Positions 16,559 through 24,341 of a DNA stretch of 36,492 nucleotides are shown here, piece after piece (position 1 is the first letter of the stretch; each line of letters opens with the position of its first letter). The DNA lies in the NCBI GenBank assembly GCA_946498265.1, contig CAMMNR010000001.1, positions 1-36,492 on the forward strand. The letters are read 5' to 3'. A program made the translations under genes and the position numbers. A model generated the notes under the pieces. The model searched no databases. It worked only from the letters and a program-made list of their open reading frames with translations, and was not told the origin of the DNA. This stretch comes from an uncultured Clostridium sp. (GTDB taxonomy: Bacteria > Bacillota > Clostridia > TANB77 > CAG-508).

Positions 16559-16693
16559 ATGGTAGATACCTAATCCCTCTATGGAAAGTACTCCACATAA
16601 AGATGACTACTTATTGCTGCTTCCTTCCGGACCTGACAAGGTTCATAGGTCTTTATTGGATTACTCTCCATAGAAAGATTAAATTTCTTACCA
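16559..16693 (-). ncRNA. ffs: Signal recognition particle RNA, short bacterial form
   Basis: The apical domain reads GTCAGGTCCGGAAGGAAGCA, the invariant GGAA tetraloop and Ffh-binding loop of SRP RNA. Long outer arms pair across the gene (TAATC-TTTCTATGG with CCATAGAGGGATTA), and TGGTA pairs with TACCA at the ends. A good promoter ends 6 bases before the 5' end. A run of six T follows the last stem. The ends are placed from the pairing and are accurate to a few bases. Confidence 0.92.
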
Positions 16694-16698
16694 TTTGT

Positions 16699-16727
16699 AT
16701 TATATAATTATTTTTAATTTTTATCAA
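16699..16727 (-). promoter_or_regulatory. SigA-type promoter of the SRP RNA
   Basis: On the minus strand TTGATA (16722-16727) and TATAAT (16699-16704) are 17 bases apart, with the start expected at about 16692, where the RNA stem begins. Confidence 0.8.
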
Positions 16728-16745
16728 GTGGTATTTTCAATAATG

Positions 16746-17498
16746 TTAATTTTTAATTCTCTTAAATACAAATTTACTCATATCTGTAAATTCTTTTGAT
16801 GTAACTCCATTATTCACAACATCATCTACAGGTAAATCTAATTCTACATTTGTTTTAAACTCTTTTCCATCTTCTAATATTATACTTAAATCAAATTTCA
16901 AATTAAATTTCAAGCTTTCATTTGTAATATTTGCTTTTTTCAATAATTCATTATGATTAATAGTATCTTCATCAGACCTATATTCTGTTAAATTATCATT
17001 TGAACATCTAAAAGCTATTATTCCTCCTTGGTTAGAAACTTGCATTGTTTTTATATCATTTATCAATTCTCCTATATATTCTAACCTATCTACCTTATTT
17101 TTTTCACTATATTTGAATATAACATTTTCTTCTTCAAATTCTGGTTTATATATTTTTATATTATCTTTCATTTGTCCTTCTATTGTAAAATTGTCTATTA
17201 CTATATTTTTTATTGCTTCTGTTTCCTTGTAGTTTTCATTTTTATCAATATATATGTATATATCATTGTTTTGATAAATATCAAATGCCCATTTATTTTC
17301 CCCTGCATCTTTATCAATTCCTTCAGATGAACTTATAACAGTTATCTTAGTTAAATTAAATGGCATATTTGTTTCCCCTTCAACATTATATCTTAAAATT
17401 AACATGCCAACTATAAACAATATTACAACTATTATTAATATCGTCATACATACATGAAAATATCTTTTATTAACTAAATTTCTTATTTTTTCTCTCAT
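16746..17498 (-). CDS. Unknown membrane-anchored protein between tadA and SRP RNA
   Basis: I do not recognise this 250-residue protein. A basic N terminus precedes one membrane segment (about residues 15-35, CMTILIIVVILFIVGMLILR), and the rest is predicted to be outside the cell. That part is acidic, rich in Ile and Asn, and alternates in a beta-sheet pattern. It has no cysteine pairs or catalytic motif that I can see. GGGGG lies a few bases before the ATG. The gene starts 10 bases after the tadA stop, so the two are co-transcribed. Most Firmicutes have nothing between tadA and the SRP RNA, so this is a lineage-specific insertion into a conserved block. Confidence 0.7.
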   Translation of the reverse strand: MREKIRNLVNKRYFHVCMTILIIVVILFIVGMLILRYNVEGETNMPFNLTKITVISSSEGIDKDAGENKWAFDIYQNNDIYIYIDKNENYKETEAIKNIVIDNFTIEGQMKDNIKIYKPEFEEENVIFKYSEKNKVDRLEYIGELINDIKTMQVSNQGGIIAFRCSNDNLTEYRSDEDTINHNELLKKANITNESLKFNLKFDLSIILEDGKEFKTNVELDLPVDDVVNNGVTSKEFTDMSKFVFKRIKN

Positions 17499-17508
17499 TG
17501 TTCCCCCA

Positions 17509-17979
17509 TTAATTGCTTATATTTTTCTTTTTACTTTCTCTCAATTCCTTAAAAAAAACTTTTAAAATTTTTTCACAATCATCTTTTAAAACATTTTTTT
17601 CTACCTCTACATTGTGGTTAAATTTATAATCTTCAAAAAGATTTAATTTAGAACCTGCTGCTCCCGTCTTTTCATCTAATGTTCCTATATATATTTTCTT
17701 TATCCTTGAATTAATTATTGCTCCTGCACACATAGGACATGGCTCTAATGTAATATACATTTCACAATCTAATAATCTCCAAGAATTTAACTTTTTACTT
17801 GCTCTTTGTATTGCAATAATCTCAGCATGCTTTGTTGTGTCTTTTTTTAATTCTTTTAGGTTATGTGCTTTTGCTATAATTTCTCCATCTTTTACTATTA
17901 CACATCCTACTGGTATCTCTAATTTTTTATATGCTTTTTTTGCTTCTTTTAGGGCTTCTTTCATAAATTTTTCTTGCAT
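17509..17979 (-). CDS. tadA: tRNA-specific adenosine deaminase TadA
   Basis: TadA deaminates A34 of tRNA-Arg(ACG) to inosine in the cytoplasm. The zinc site is complete: HAE (H51, proton-shuttle E53) and PCPMC (C81, C84). EIPVGCVIV (about 21-29) and KTGAAGSKLNLF (about 100-115) are family signatures. At 156 residues it has the usual length. The ribosome site before 17979 is weak (AAAGAG), and an in-frame ATG five codons on is no better placed. A tRNA-Arg gene lies 30 bases upstream on the same strand, but its anticodon (CCT) is not a TadA substrate. Transcription may come from the tRNA promoter. Confidence 0.93.
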   Translation of the reverse strand: MQEKFMKEALKEAKKAYKKLEIPVGCVIVKDGEIIAKAHNLKELKKDTTKHAEIIAIQRASKKLNSWRLLDCEMYITLEPCPMCAGAIINSRIKKIYIGTLDEKTGAAGSKLNLFEDYKFNHNVEVEKNVLKDDCEKILKVFFKELRESKKKNISN

Positions 17980-18008
17980 TTTGTTTTCTCTTTCTTTTTA
18001 ATAAATTA

Positions 18009-18084
<76 letters not shown>

Positions 18085-18113
18085 AAATAAAACTTAAGAA
18101 AATTTTCAAACAT

Positions 18114-18142
18114 ATTATAATATATTTAATTCTAAAAATCAA
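18114..18142 (-). promoter_or_regulatory. SigA-type promoter of tRNA-Arg
   Basis: On the minus strand TTGATT (18137-18142) and TATAAT (18114-18119) are 17 bases apart, about 30 bases before the tRNA. It may also drive tadA. Confidence 0.75.
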
Positions 18143-18232
18143 CTTTTATATTATATAGGTAATCTCTTTAACTATTTTTATTATTATCTTTCTCTCTTGA
18201 CATCTTCTGATATAATAAAATAGGTGATAAAA

Positions 18233-18947
18233 ATGCAAAGAATATTAAGTTATATGAGAAAAGCAATCGAAGAATACAAAATGATAGAAGAAGGAGATAA
18301 AATTGCTGTTTGTTTGTCTGGTGGAAAAGACTCAATTACAATGCTTAATGCACTAAAAGCATTACAAAGATTTTATCCTAAAAAATTTGAATTAATCGCT
18401 ATAAGCATAGATCCACGGATTTGAATTCTTTGATACTACATTTTTAGAGAATATTTGTAAAAATGTAGATATACCTTTATTTATTGAAAAAAGCAATGCA
18501 AAGGAAATTGTTTTTGACATTAGGAAAGAAAAAAATACTTGCTCATTATGTGCCAATATCCGTAGAGGTGCCATCAATTCTGTGGCTATAAGAGAAGGGT
18601 GTAATAAAATTTCTTTAGGTCATAACCAAGATGATGTTTTAGAAACTTTTCTTTTAAATCTTTTTTATACTGGAAATATTAGTACATTTGCACCTGTAAG
18701 TTATATGGACAGATCTAAAATAACTTTAATAAGACCTCTAATTTACACACCTGAAAAAGATATTAGAAGGTTTGTTAGAAGAAATAATATAGAAGTTATG
18801 AAAAAAGTTTGCCCTATGGATGGAGTTTCTAAAAGAGAAGATATGAAAAATTTAATTATTTCTTTAACCAAAGATATACCTATGGTTAGAGCTAATTTAT
18901 TTGGTGCTATTCAAAGAAATATTTGGGGACGTTCCTCTAATCCCTAA
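18233..18947 (+). pseudogene. ttcA: TtcA-family tRNA 2-thiolation protein, frameshifted
   Basis: This is a PP-loop ATPase of the TtcA type, which installs 2-thiocytidine at position 32 of some tRNAs using a [4Fe-4S] cluster. The first frame (18233-18415, 61 codons) has the ATP loop CLSGGKDSITML and ends at ISIDP. The second (18417-18947) continues GFEFFDTTFLENIC, with the cluster Cys pair TCSLC, LGHNQDDVLETFLLN, and the third Cys in KKVCPMDG. One extra C at 18416 (CCA-C-GGA) breaks the frame. Without it the protein is 237 residues and complete. The ATG at 18233 has AGGTGA 5 bases before it; an upstream GTG overlaps that site. The last residues (GRSSNP) and stop are encoded by the hairpin at 18925-18972. 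Confidence 0.85.
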
Positions 18948-18972
18948 AATTAGGGATTAAAGGAACGTCCCC
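18925..18972. repeat. GGGGACG palindrome carrying the stop codons of two convergent genes
   Basis: Arms GGGGACGTTCCT-TAATCCCTAA and their complement form a 23-bp stem with one mismatch and almost no loop. Read on the plus strand it encodes the final GRSSNP and stop of the TtcA-type gene. Read on the minus strand it encodes the final GTFL and stop of the phosphoglucomutase. It is a member of the GGGGACG family and can act as a two-way terminator. Confidence 0.8.
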
Positions 18973-20681
18973 ATCATAGCATTTTTTAATTTTTCCAATT
19001 TTTCTTGTGCTTCTTTTTCTGAACCACCTTTTACTCCTATATATAATTTTATTTTAGGTTCTGTTCCAGATGGTCTTATACAACACCAATTATTATCTTC
19101 TAATTCATAATATAAAACATTTGATTTTGGTAATCCTGTTTTTGTTGTCTCTCCTGTTTGAATATCCTTTACTATATCGTTTTCAATATCTTTGAAAACT
19201 AATACTTTATAGTCACCAATTTTTTCTATTTCAGTTTGTCTCAATTTTGTCATCATGTCTTTTATTTCTTGTGCACCTTTAGCACCTTCTCTTACAATTG
19301 ATACTTGTGCTTCTTTATAATATCCATATTTTTCATATATGTCTATCATAGCATCCCATAGTGTTTTGCCTTTAGATGCATAATAACATGCAGCTTCGCA
19401 AAGTGCCATTACTGCAGCTATTCCGTCTTTATCTCTTGCATAGTCTCCAATCAAGCATCCATAGCTTTCTTCAAATCCAAATACATATTTTTTATCTTGA
19501 TTTTCTTCTGCTCTTCTCATTACTGCACCTATATTTTTAAAACCTGTTAGAACCTCTATACATTCTAGCCCATAGTATTTTGATATAGCTTTTGCAAGTT
19601 CTGAAGAAACTATAGTTGTTATAAACATTCCATTTGATGGTAATATTCCTTTTTCTTTCATTTGTGATATTCTATATTCTGCAATTAATAAAGCTGACAT
19701 ATTTCCAGTATAATTCATATATTCGCCAGTTTTTGTATCTTTTGCATAAACTCCTAGTCTATCTGCATCTGGGTCTGTTGCTAAAACTACATCTGCATCT
19801 ACTTTTCTTGCCAATTCTAATGCTAATTTAAAAGCCTTTGGATCTTCTGGATTTGGATAATCTACTGTTGGAAAGTTTCCATCTGGATCTTTTTGCTCTG
19901 GCACTACATACACATTTTCCATACCTAACTCTTCTAATAATCTTTCAGAAATTGTATTTCCTGTTCCATGTAATGGTGTATATACAATTTTCAATTTTTT
20001 TCCTTGTTCTTTCATTATTTCTGGATTTAAAATATGCTCTTTTAATATCTTTATATATTTTTCATCCATTTCTTGTCCAACAATATTTAATAATCCTTTA
20101 TTAATTGCTTCTTCTTTTGAAATCTCTTTTATTTCTTTAAAATCTTTCACATTTCTTACTTTATTTATTATCTCTGTATCTCTAGGACTAACTATTTGTG
20201 AACCATCATCCCAATATACTTTATATCCATTATATTTTGGTGGATTATGACTAGCTGTAATCATCACTCCTGCTGTACATTTTAATTGTCTTACTGCAAA
20301 TGATAATTCTGGTACAGGTCTCAAATTCTCAAATAAATATGCTTTTATTCCATTTGCACAAAAAATTAATGCTGTTTGCATTGCAAACTCTTTTGACATT
20401 TTTCTTGAATCGTAACTAATTGCTACTCCTTTTTCTTCAGTTTTTTGTTCTAAAATATAATTTGCTAAGCCTTGTGTTGCTTTTCCTACTGTATATTTAT
20501 TCATTCTGTTTGTTCCAGCACCAATTATTCCTCTTAAACCTGCTGTTCCAAATTCTAATTCTTTATAAAATCTGTCTTCTATTTCAGCTTCATTTCCTTT
20601 AATTTCTAATAATTCTTTTCTAGTTTCTTCATCAAATTCTGAACTTTCACTCCATTTTTTGTATTCTTCTAAATAATTCAT
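18957..20681 (-). CDS. pgcA: Phosphoglucomutase/phosphomannomutase
   Basis: This alpha-D-phosphohexomutase should interconvert Glc-6-P and Glc-1-P and so feed UDP-glucose for glycolipids and wall polymers. The catalytic phosphoserine loop is MITASHNPPKYNGYK (Ser near residue 144), the metal loop is DPDADRLG (about 305), the sugar-binding loop is FEESYG (about 400), and the phosphate-binding RPSGTEPKIKLYI lies near 535. At 574 residues it has the length of the PgcA branch. AGGAGG lies 6 bases before the ATG. The last residues (GTFL) are encoded by the palindromic element, so the natural C terminus may have been replaced. PgcA branch members also use mannose phosphates. Confidence 0.92.
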   Translation of the reverse strand: MNYLEEYKKWSESSEFDEETRKELLEIKGNEAEIEDRFYKELEFGTAGLRGIIGAGTNRMNKYTVGKATQGLANYILEQKTEEKGVAISYDSRKMSKEFAMQTALIFCANGIKAYLFENLRPVPELSFAVRQLKCTAGVMITASHNPPKYNGYKVYWDDGSQIVSPRDTEIINKVRNVKDFKEIKEISKEEAINKGLLNIVGQEMDEKYIKILKEHILNPEIMKEQGKKLKIVYTPLHGTGNTISERLLEELGMENVYVVPEQKDPDGNFPTVDYPNPEDPKAFKLALELARKVDADVVLATDPDADRLGVYAKDTKTGEYMNYTGNMSALLIAEYRISQMKEKGILPSNGMFITTIVSSELAKAISKYYGLECIEVLTGFKNIGAVMRRAEENQDKKYVFGFEESYGCLIGDYARDKDGIAAVMALCEAACYYASKGKTLWDAMIDIYEKYGYYKEAQVSIVREGAKGAQEIKDMMTKLRQTEIEKIGDYKVLVFKDIENDIVKDIQTGETTKTGLPKSNVLYYELEDNNWCCIRPSGTEPKIKLYIGVKGGSEKEAQEKLEKLKNAMMGTFL

Positions 20682-20894
20682 AAAACCCTCCTATCAAGCA
20701 ATTTAATGCTCTAATAAAATACTAATTAAAAACCATAAATTGTGTGCTCTGCAAGAGCACACTGATTTTTAATTCACTCATCACAAATTTTCTAAAAAAA
20801 TTTGTGAATTTCTTCATTGCATATCATTTTATCATAAATGATTTTATAAAGAAAGCCTAAACCTTTAAATTTTCTAAAATATTAACTTTTAATA
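20682..20894. other. Gap upstream of phosphoglucomutase, with stacked hairpins
   Basis: No gene. A hairpin GTGTGCTC-TGCAA-GAGCACAC (20742-20762) is enclosed by outer arms AATTAAAAA / TTTTTAATT (about 20725-20774). A second stem pairs CACAAATTTT with AAATTTGTG (20782-20806), with AATTCAC repeated beside it. The structures lie in what would be the 5' leader of the phosphoglucomutase mRNA. No known riboswitch is recognisable. Confidence 0.5.
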
Positions 20895-20923
20895 TTGAAA
20901 AAAAATATTTTTTATGGTAAACT
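20895..20923 (+). promoter_or_regulatory. SigA-type promoter of the 87-residue gene
   Basis: TTGAAA (20895-20900) and TAAACT (20918-20923) are separated by 17 bases, about 60 bases before the start codon. Confidence 0.6.
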
Positions 20924-20981
20924 TATTAACATAATGCTAAATAGCTATGTAAATTTTATCAATTTCTAAGGAGGTCACAGT

Positions 20982-21245
20982 ATGAAACAAACAAACAATT
21001 TAGACACTGAAAAATGGGAAATTGAAGTATTCTGTACAGGGACAAAAACTCGGAATGATGGATGTAATAATAGATTATTAATATCTAAAAATGATATATT
21101 CATACAATCAGAATCTAAACGTTCTCTACTTCCATTTTCTTACATGACTACATGTCCCTTATGTGGAAGAATAACTAGAATTCCAGACGAAAAACTTCCT
21201 TATCAAATAAGGAAAGAAATTATTCGTAAATATCTCGGAATTTAG
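20982..21245 (+). CDS. Small unknown protein with a putative zinc site
   Basis: I cannot assign a function to this 87-residue protein. Four cysteines are arranged as FCTGTKTRNDGC near residues 18-28 and CPLCG near 58-62, which suggests a zinc ribbon-like fold. Between them are short beta segments (RLLISKNDIFIQSE). The C terminus is a basic helix (PYQIRKEIIRKYLGI). It has a very strong ribosome site (AAGGAGG) and its own promoter and terminator, so it is a monocistronic gene. Similar small zinc proteins often act with RNA or in stress responses, but nothing here fixes the role. Confidence 0.75.
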   Translation: MKQTNNLDTEKWEIEVFCTGTKTRNDGCNNRLLISKNDIFIQSESKRSLLPFSYMTTCPLCGRITRIPDEKLPYQIRKEIIRKYLGI

Positions 21246-21320
21246 ATTACATTGGAAATATTTCCAATAAAATCTAAAAGACCAACCTGAAAGTTTTAAA
21301 ATTTCAGGTTGGTTCATTTT
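21240..21320 (+). terminator. Two successive hairpins ending the 87-residue gene
   Basis: The first stem (21240-21278) starts at the stop codon, with outer arms TTTAGATT / AATCTAAA and an inner palindrome ATTGGAAATATTTCCAAT. The second (21281-21313), ACCAACCTGAAA / TTTCAGGTTGGT, is followed by TCATTTTTAT and is a standard terminator. Confidence 0.85.
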
Positions 21321-21386
21321 TATATCAATATTATTATATAAAATTCTAATTTTTTAAATAGAAATACATACATTTAACAAATAAAA

Positions 21387-22637
21387 TTAATCTAAATGAT
21401 AAAATTTCTTATATAATTCTCTTGCAGTTTTAGGGCAATCTACACCAACTGAATCTGCATTTTTAACTGGTGCAAATTCTTCTTCTCTCTTAACCCTTAA
21501 AATTGCCATTTCATCAACTACACCAAAAGCATCAAAAAGAAATGCTTCAAATTTATATGCATTTGGAGAATCTGGAATAATTATTTCTCCATCTTTATTC
21601 ATATAAGTAGCTTTCTTAAATGCAACATGATATGGAAGAGGATTTGCTCCCATTCTTTCTACTGCTTCTACACTAAATAAATTGCATAATATATGAGATT
21701 CTCCATACAATAATTCTCCATTATCATCTGTAGCTTCTGCCATTTCATCAGTTATTTCTGAGTATTCAATAACATTTGGTCTTCCATTTTTCTTGCAAAA
21801 AACACCTACTTTTTCATGTGGATTGGCTTTAACTACTGATTTACATGCAACTGTAACTTTTTTATCAATTGCAATCCCCATTAATACTGGATCAACCATC
21901 TTTACTAAACAATTGTCGACTCCTCCTATGAACACCCATTCAATTCCCATGCTTTTCATTCTATCTGTCATTCCACTTTTTACTAGAGATTCATATATTC
22001 CTCCATGTCCATCTGCAGCTTGCTTTATAAGTCCTTCTTCATTTAATAAGATTTTTCCTTCTGTATCTATCATTGGTAATTCACCTTGCACAAAGAAAAA
22101 TATATTTTTATCTTTTTGATAACCAAAATATTTATGTTTTTCAAAAAATTTTATCGTATCATCATTATTTTCCTTACTTGTCATTATAAACCAAGGAATT
22201 GTAACACCATATTTTTTACCTTCTTCTTTTAATGAATCACATAATAACTCAAATAAAGATTTATGAGAATCTAAACCTATATCAAAAGTCCCTTTTGGAC
22301 CATTATGTCCTAATCTAGTTCCTTGTCCTCCAGCCATTGTAACTGCTGCTAATTTCCCTTCTTTTATTGCTTTTTTACCTATATTTTCATAATATTTATA
22401 TTTTTCATTTAATTTATATTTATCTAAATATTCCATAGGTTCTATTTTTTCTTCTTCTTTTTTATGTTTTTTATTAGTACTTTCATATAAATTTTGTATA
22501 AGGTCAAAATCTATATTTTCTATTTCATCTAATAGTTCTTCTTTATGTGGTTCATCTAATTTATCAAAATTATTTAATAGGTGTTCTTGTCCATATTTTT
22601 TTAAAATTACTTCTGCTTCTGCTTTTCTTTTGATCAT
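21387..22637 (-). CDS. UDPGP-family UDP-sugar pyrophosphorylase
   Basis: A 416-residue enzyme of the eukaryote-type UDPGP family, which makes UDP-glucose or UDP-HexNAc from UTP and the sugar 1-phosphate. The nucleotide-binding loop is AAVTMAGGQGTRLGHNGPKG (about residues 97-116), where Bacillus GalU-type enzymes have a different pattern. WVFIGGVDNCLVKMVDP (about 235-251) carries the uridine-binding aspartate region, and YHVAFKKATYMN lies near 340. The N-terminal 60 residues are helical and charged. The ribosome site is AGGA, 9 bases away. Together with the phosphoglucomutase on the same strand it suggests UDP-Glc supply, but the sequence alone does not separate UDP-Glc from UDP-GlcNAc activity. 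Confidence 0.85.
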   Translation of the reverse strand: MIKRKAEAEVILKKYGQEHLLNNFDKLDEPHKEELLDEIENIDFDLIQNLYESTNKKHKKEEEKIEPMEYLDKYKLNEKYKYYENIGKKAIKEGKLAAVTMAGGQGTRLGHNGPKGTFDIGLDSHKSLFELLCDSLKEEGKKYGVTIPWFIMTSKENNDDTIKFFEKHKYFGYQKDKNIFFFVQGELPMIDTEGKILLNEEGLIKQAADGHGGIYESLVKSGMTDRMKSMGIEWVFIGGVDNCLVKMVDPVLMGIAIDKKVTVACKSVVKANPHEKVGVFCKKNGRPNVIEYSEITDEMAEATDDNGELLYGESHILCNLFSVEAVERMGANPLPYHVAFKKATYMNKDGEIIIPDSPNAYKFEAFLFDAFGVVDEMAILRVKREEEFAPVKNADSVGVDCPKTARELYKKFYHLD

Positions 22638-22753
22638 AACTATTTTTCCTTTCCATCTATATTATTTACCATAAAATTACTCCACTAATTGTATATATAT
22701 ATGGAGATGTCCAAATTTCTAATTTAGTTAAAATCTAACTTTCTTTTATTTAA

Positions 22754-22789
22754 ATAAAACAGATAATATAATAATATCATCTGTTTTAT
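22754..22789 (-). terminator. Terminator of the 160-residue gene
   Basis: On the minus strand ATAAAACAGAT and ATCTGTTTTAT form an 11-bp stem with an AT-rich centre, ending in TTTTATTT. Confidence 0.65.
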
Positions 22790-22827
22790 AGTTATATACT
22801 ATTTTTTAAAATTTATCAACACTTTGT

Positions 22828-23304
22828 TCAGATTTTTTCAATTTCTTTTTCTCCTGATGTATTTAATACTACATTATAATTATCCATTATTTCATCTATA
22901 TTCTCTCCAATTTCATTCATATCATAACAATCAACTATTTTTACATTATTTGTATCTTGTATCCATTTATCTATATTTTTATTTATGTTTCTTATATAAT
23001 TTAATTTTCCTTTCACAAATATCAATATTTCTTTATTACTTTTTAAATCCTCTTTTATTTCTTTAAATTTATTTAAATCATCATTTTTCCAATTTAAACT
23101 TAATATTTTTTCTTTAACTTCTGTGTTTAGATTTGTTCTTTGTATTAATTCTTCAATTGTGTTTTTTAAGTCATTTTCTGTTAATATTATTATATTTCTA
23201 TTTTCCTCTAAATTTTTACTTATATATGGTAAACTTTTCATTTCAAAGTGATAATCACTTACAAAAAATGTACATATTTTTTCATTTGTTTTATTATTAC
23301 TCAT
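22828..23304 (-). CDS. Unknown 158-residue cytoplasmic protein divergent from spoIIR
   Basis: I do not recognise this protein. It is soluble and very rich in Asn, Lys, Ile and Glu. The secondary-structure pattern alternates strands (KICTFFVSDYHF, NIIILTEND, EILIFVKGKLNYI, NVKIVDCYD, YNVVLNTS) with helices. That would fit a Rossmann-like fold or a degenerate nucleotide-binding domain, but no P-loop is present. The ATG at 23304 has AGGATGA 7 bases before it; the longer frame begins at a TTG that lies between. It has a good promoter whose -10 overlaps a perfect palindrome. It is divergent from spoIIR and shares a 110-base control region with it. Confidence 0.65.
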   Translation of the reverse strand: MSNNKTNEKICTFFVSDYHFEMKSLPYISKNLEENRNIIILTENDLKNTIEELIQRTNLNTEVKEKILSLNWKNDDLNKFKEIKEDLKSNKEILIFVKGKLNYIRNINKNIDKWIQDTNNVKIVDCYDMNEIGENIDEIMDNYNVVLNTSGEKEIEKI

Positions 23305-23368
23305 TAGCAATTCATCCTTTCAAATTAATAATCATTACGGATATTTAAGTTTTCGTCTTATTGCTTAC

Positions 23369-23403
23369 TGGTAAATTTTACCATTTATTTTTTAATATGT
23401 CAA
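23369..23403 (-). promoter_or_regulatory. Promoter with palindromic operator over the -10
   Basis: On the minus strand TTGACA (23398-23403) and TAAAAT (23375-23380) are 17 bases apart. The perfect 15-base palindrome TGGTAAATTTTACCA (23369-23383) covers the -10, the position of a repressor site. Confidence 0.65.
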
Positions 23404-23410
23404 TAATATT

Positions 23411-23437
23411 TCAAATAAAATCGCTCGACTTTTTTCG
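23411..23437. repeat. 27-base block repeated from 595-621
   Basis: On the minus strand the block reads CGAAAAAAGTCGA-G-CGATTTTA-T-TTGA, differing from 595-621 at two positions only. It lies just upstream of the minus-strand promoter and about 80 bases before spoIIR. Confidence 0.6.
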
Positions 23438-23444
23438 CAAAATT

Positions 23445-23473
23445 GTATAAAAAGCTATAAATTGGAAATAATT
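23445..23473 (+). promoter_or_regulatory. Possible forespore (SigF-like) promoter of spoIIR
   Basis: GTATA (23445-23449) and GGAAATAATT (23464-23473) resemble SigF elements (GYATA ... GGNNANANT), with a 14-base spacer that is about one short of usual. spoIIR is the classic SigF-dependent gene. Confidence 0.4.
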
Positions 23474-23517
23474 CATATAAAGAATATTTTTCTAAATAAG
23501 TTTATTGGAGGTAATTT

Positions 23518-24183
23518 ATGAAAAAATTTTTAAATATAATTAAAAATCCCAAGGTAAAAATGGTAATTATTTTAAGTTTTTTACTTTTTATATATACATC
23601 AATTTGCGCTTTTTCTTACGCAAATAGTGTTTATAATGACATTCAAAATAGTGTTTTTAGATTACATGTATTAGCAAACAGTGATAGTAAAGAAGATCAA
23701 AAATTAAAACTTTTAGTAAGAGATAATTTATTAGAATATATGAACAAATTATGTTCTAGTTGTAAAACTAAAGCTGAAGCGATTGAAATAGTTGAACAAA
23801 ATAAGGAAGAATTCAAACAAATCGCTTTAGATACTATTAGAAATGCTGGATATTCATATAATGTAAATATTAATATTGGTAATTTTGAATTTCCTACAAA
23901 AAATTATGGTGATATTTCATTACCAGCTGGGTATTATGATGCTTTAAGAGTAGAAATTGGAGAAGCCAAAGGACAAAATTGGTGGTGTGTAATGTTTCCT
24001 CCATTATGCTTTGTAGATATATCTTCTGGTGTTGTCCCTGAAGATTCAAAAAAACTTTTAGAAGAAAATATGAATGAAGAAGAATTTGCTTTAATTTCTA
24101 ATGATTCTGATAATAAAATTCAATTTAAATTCAAGTTGTTAGAATTATTTAATGCCTCTGGATTAATAACTGCAAAAAAATAG
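23518..24183 (+). CDS. spoIIR: Stage II sporulation protein R
   Basis: SpoIIR is made in the forespore and exported to trigger SpoIIGA cleavage of pro-SigE in the mother cell. The 221-residue protein has an N-terminal signal or anchor (about residues 13-36). The conserved FRLHVLANSDSKEDQKLKL follows (about 46-64), then the core with LPAGYYDALRVEIGEAKGQN and WWCVMFPPLCFVD (about 155-170). TTGGAGG lies 6 bases before the ATG. It is read alone, with a forespore-type promoter candidate upstream and a fold-back element downstream. Confidence 0.93.
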   Translation: MKKFLNIIKNPKVKMVIILSFLLFIYTSICAFSYANSVYNDIQNSVFRLHVLANSDSKEDQKLKLLVRDNLLEYMNKLCSSCKTKAEAIEIVEQNKEEFKQIALDTIRNAGYSYNVNINIGNFEFPTKNYGDISLPAGYYDALRVEIGEAKGQNWWCVMFPPLCFVDISSGVVPEDSKKLLEENMNEEEFALISNDSDNKIQFKFKLLELFNASGLITAKK

Positions 24184-24223
24184 TTGCAATAATTTTTACT
24201 TTATGTTATATTTTAGTTGATAT

Positions 24224-24341
24224 TTTAGAGAAAGAAATTACCTTAAATTAATTTTTACTAATTTATATATAAGTTATATAAGGAACAATCCAAATTACCC
24301 TTTTTGGACGCGTCCCCAAAATGGTAATTCCTTTCTCTAAA
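24224..24341. repeat. Fold-back element upstream of murA with competing stems
   Basis: The outer arms (24224-24242 and 24323-24341) match at 18 of 19 positions (TTTAGAGAAAG-AATTACC). An inner hairpin pairs AATTACC (24293-24299) with the same GGTAATT (24323-24329) around CTTTTTGGACGCGTCCCC, so the two structures exclude each other. The minus strand of the inner loop contains GGGGACG, linking it to the dispersed family. The murA ribosome site begins 20 bases later. Confidence 0.65.
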
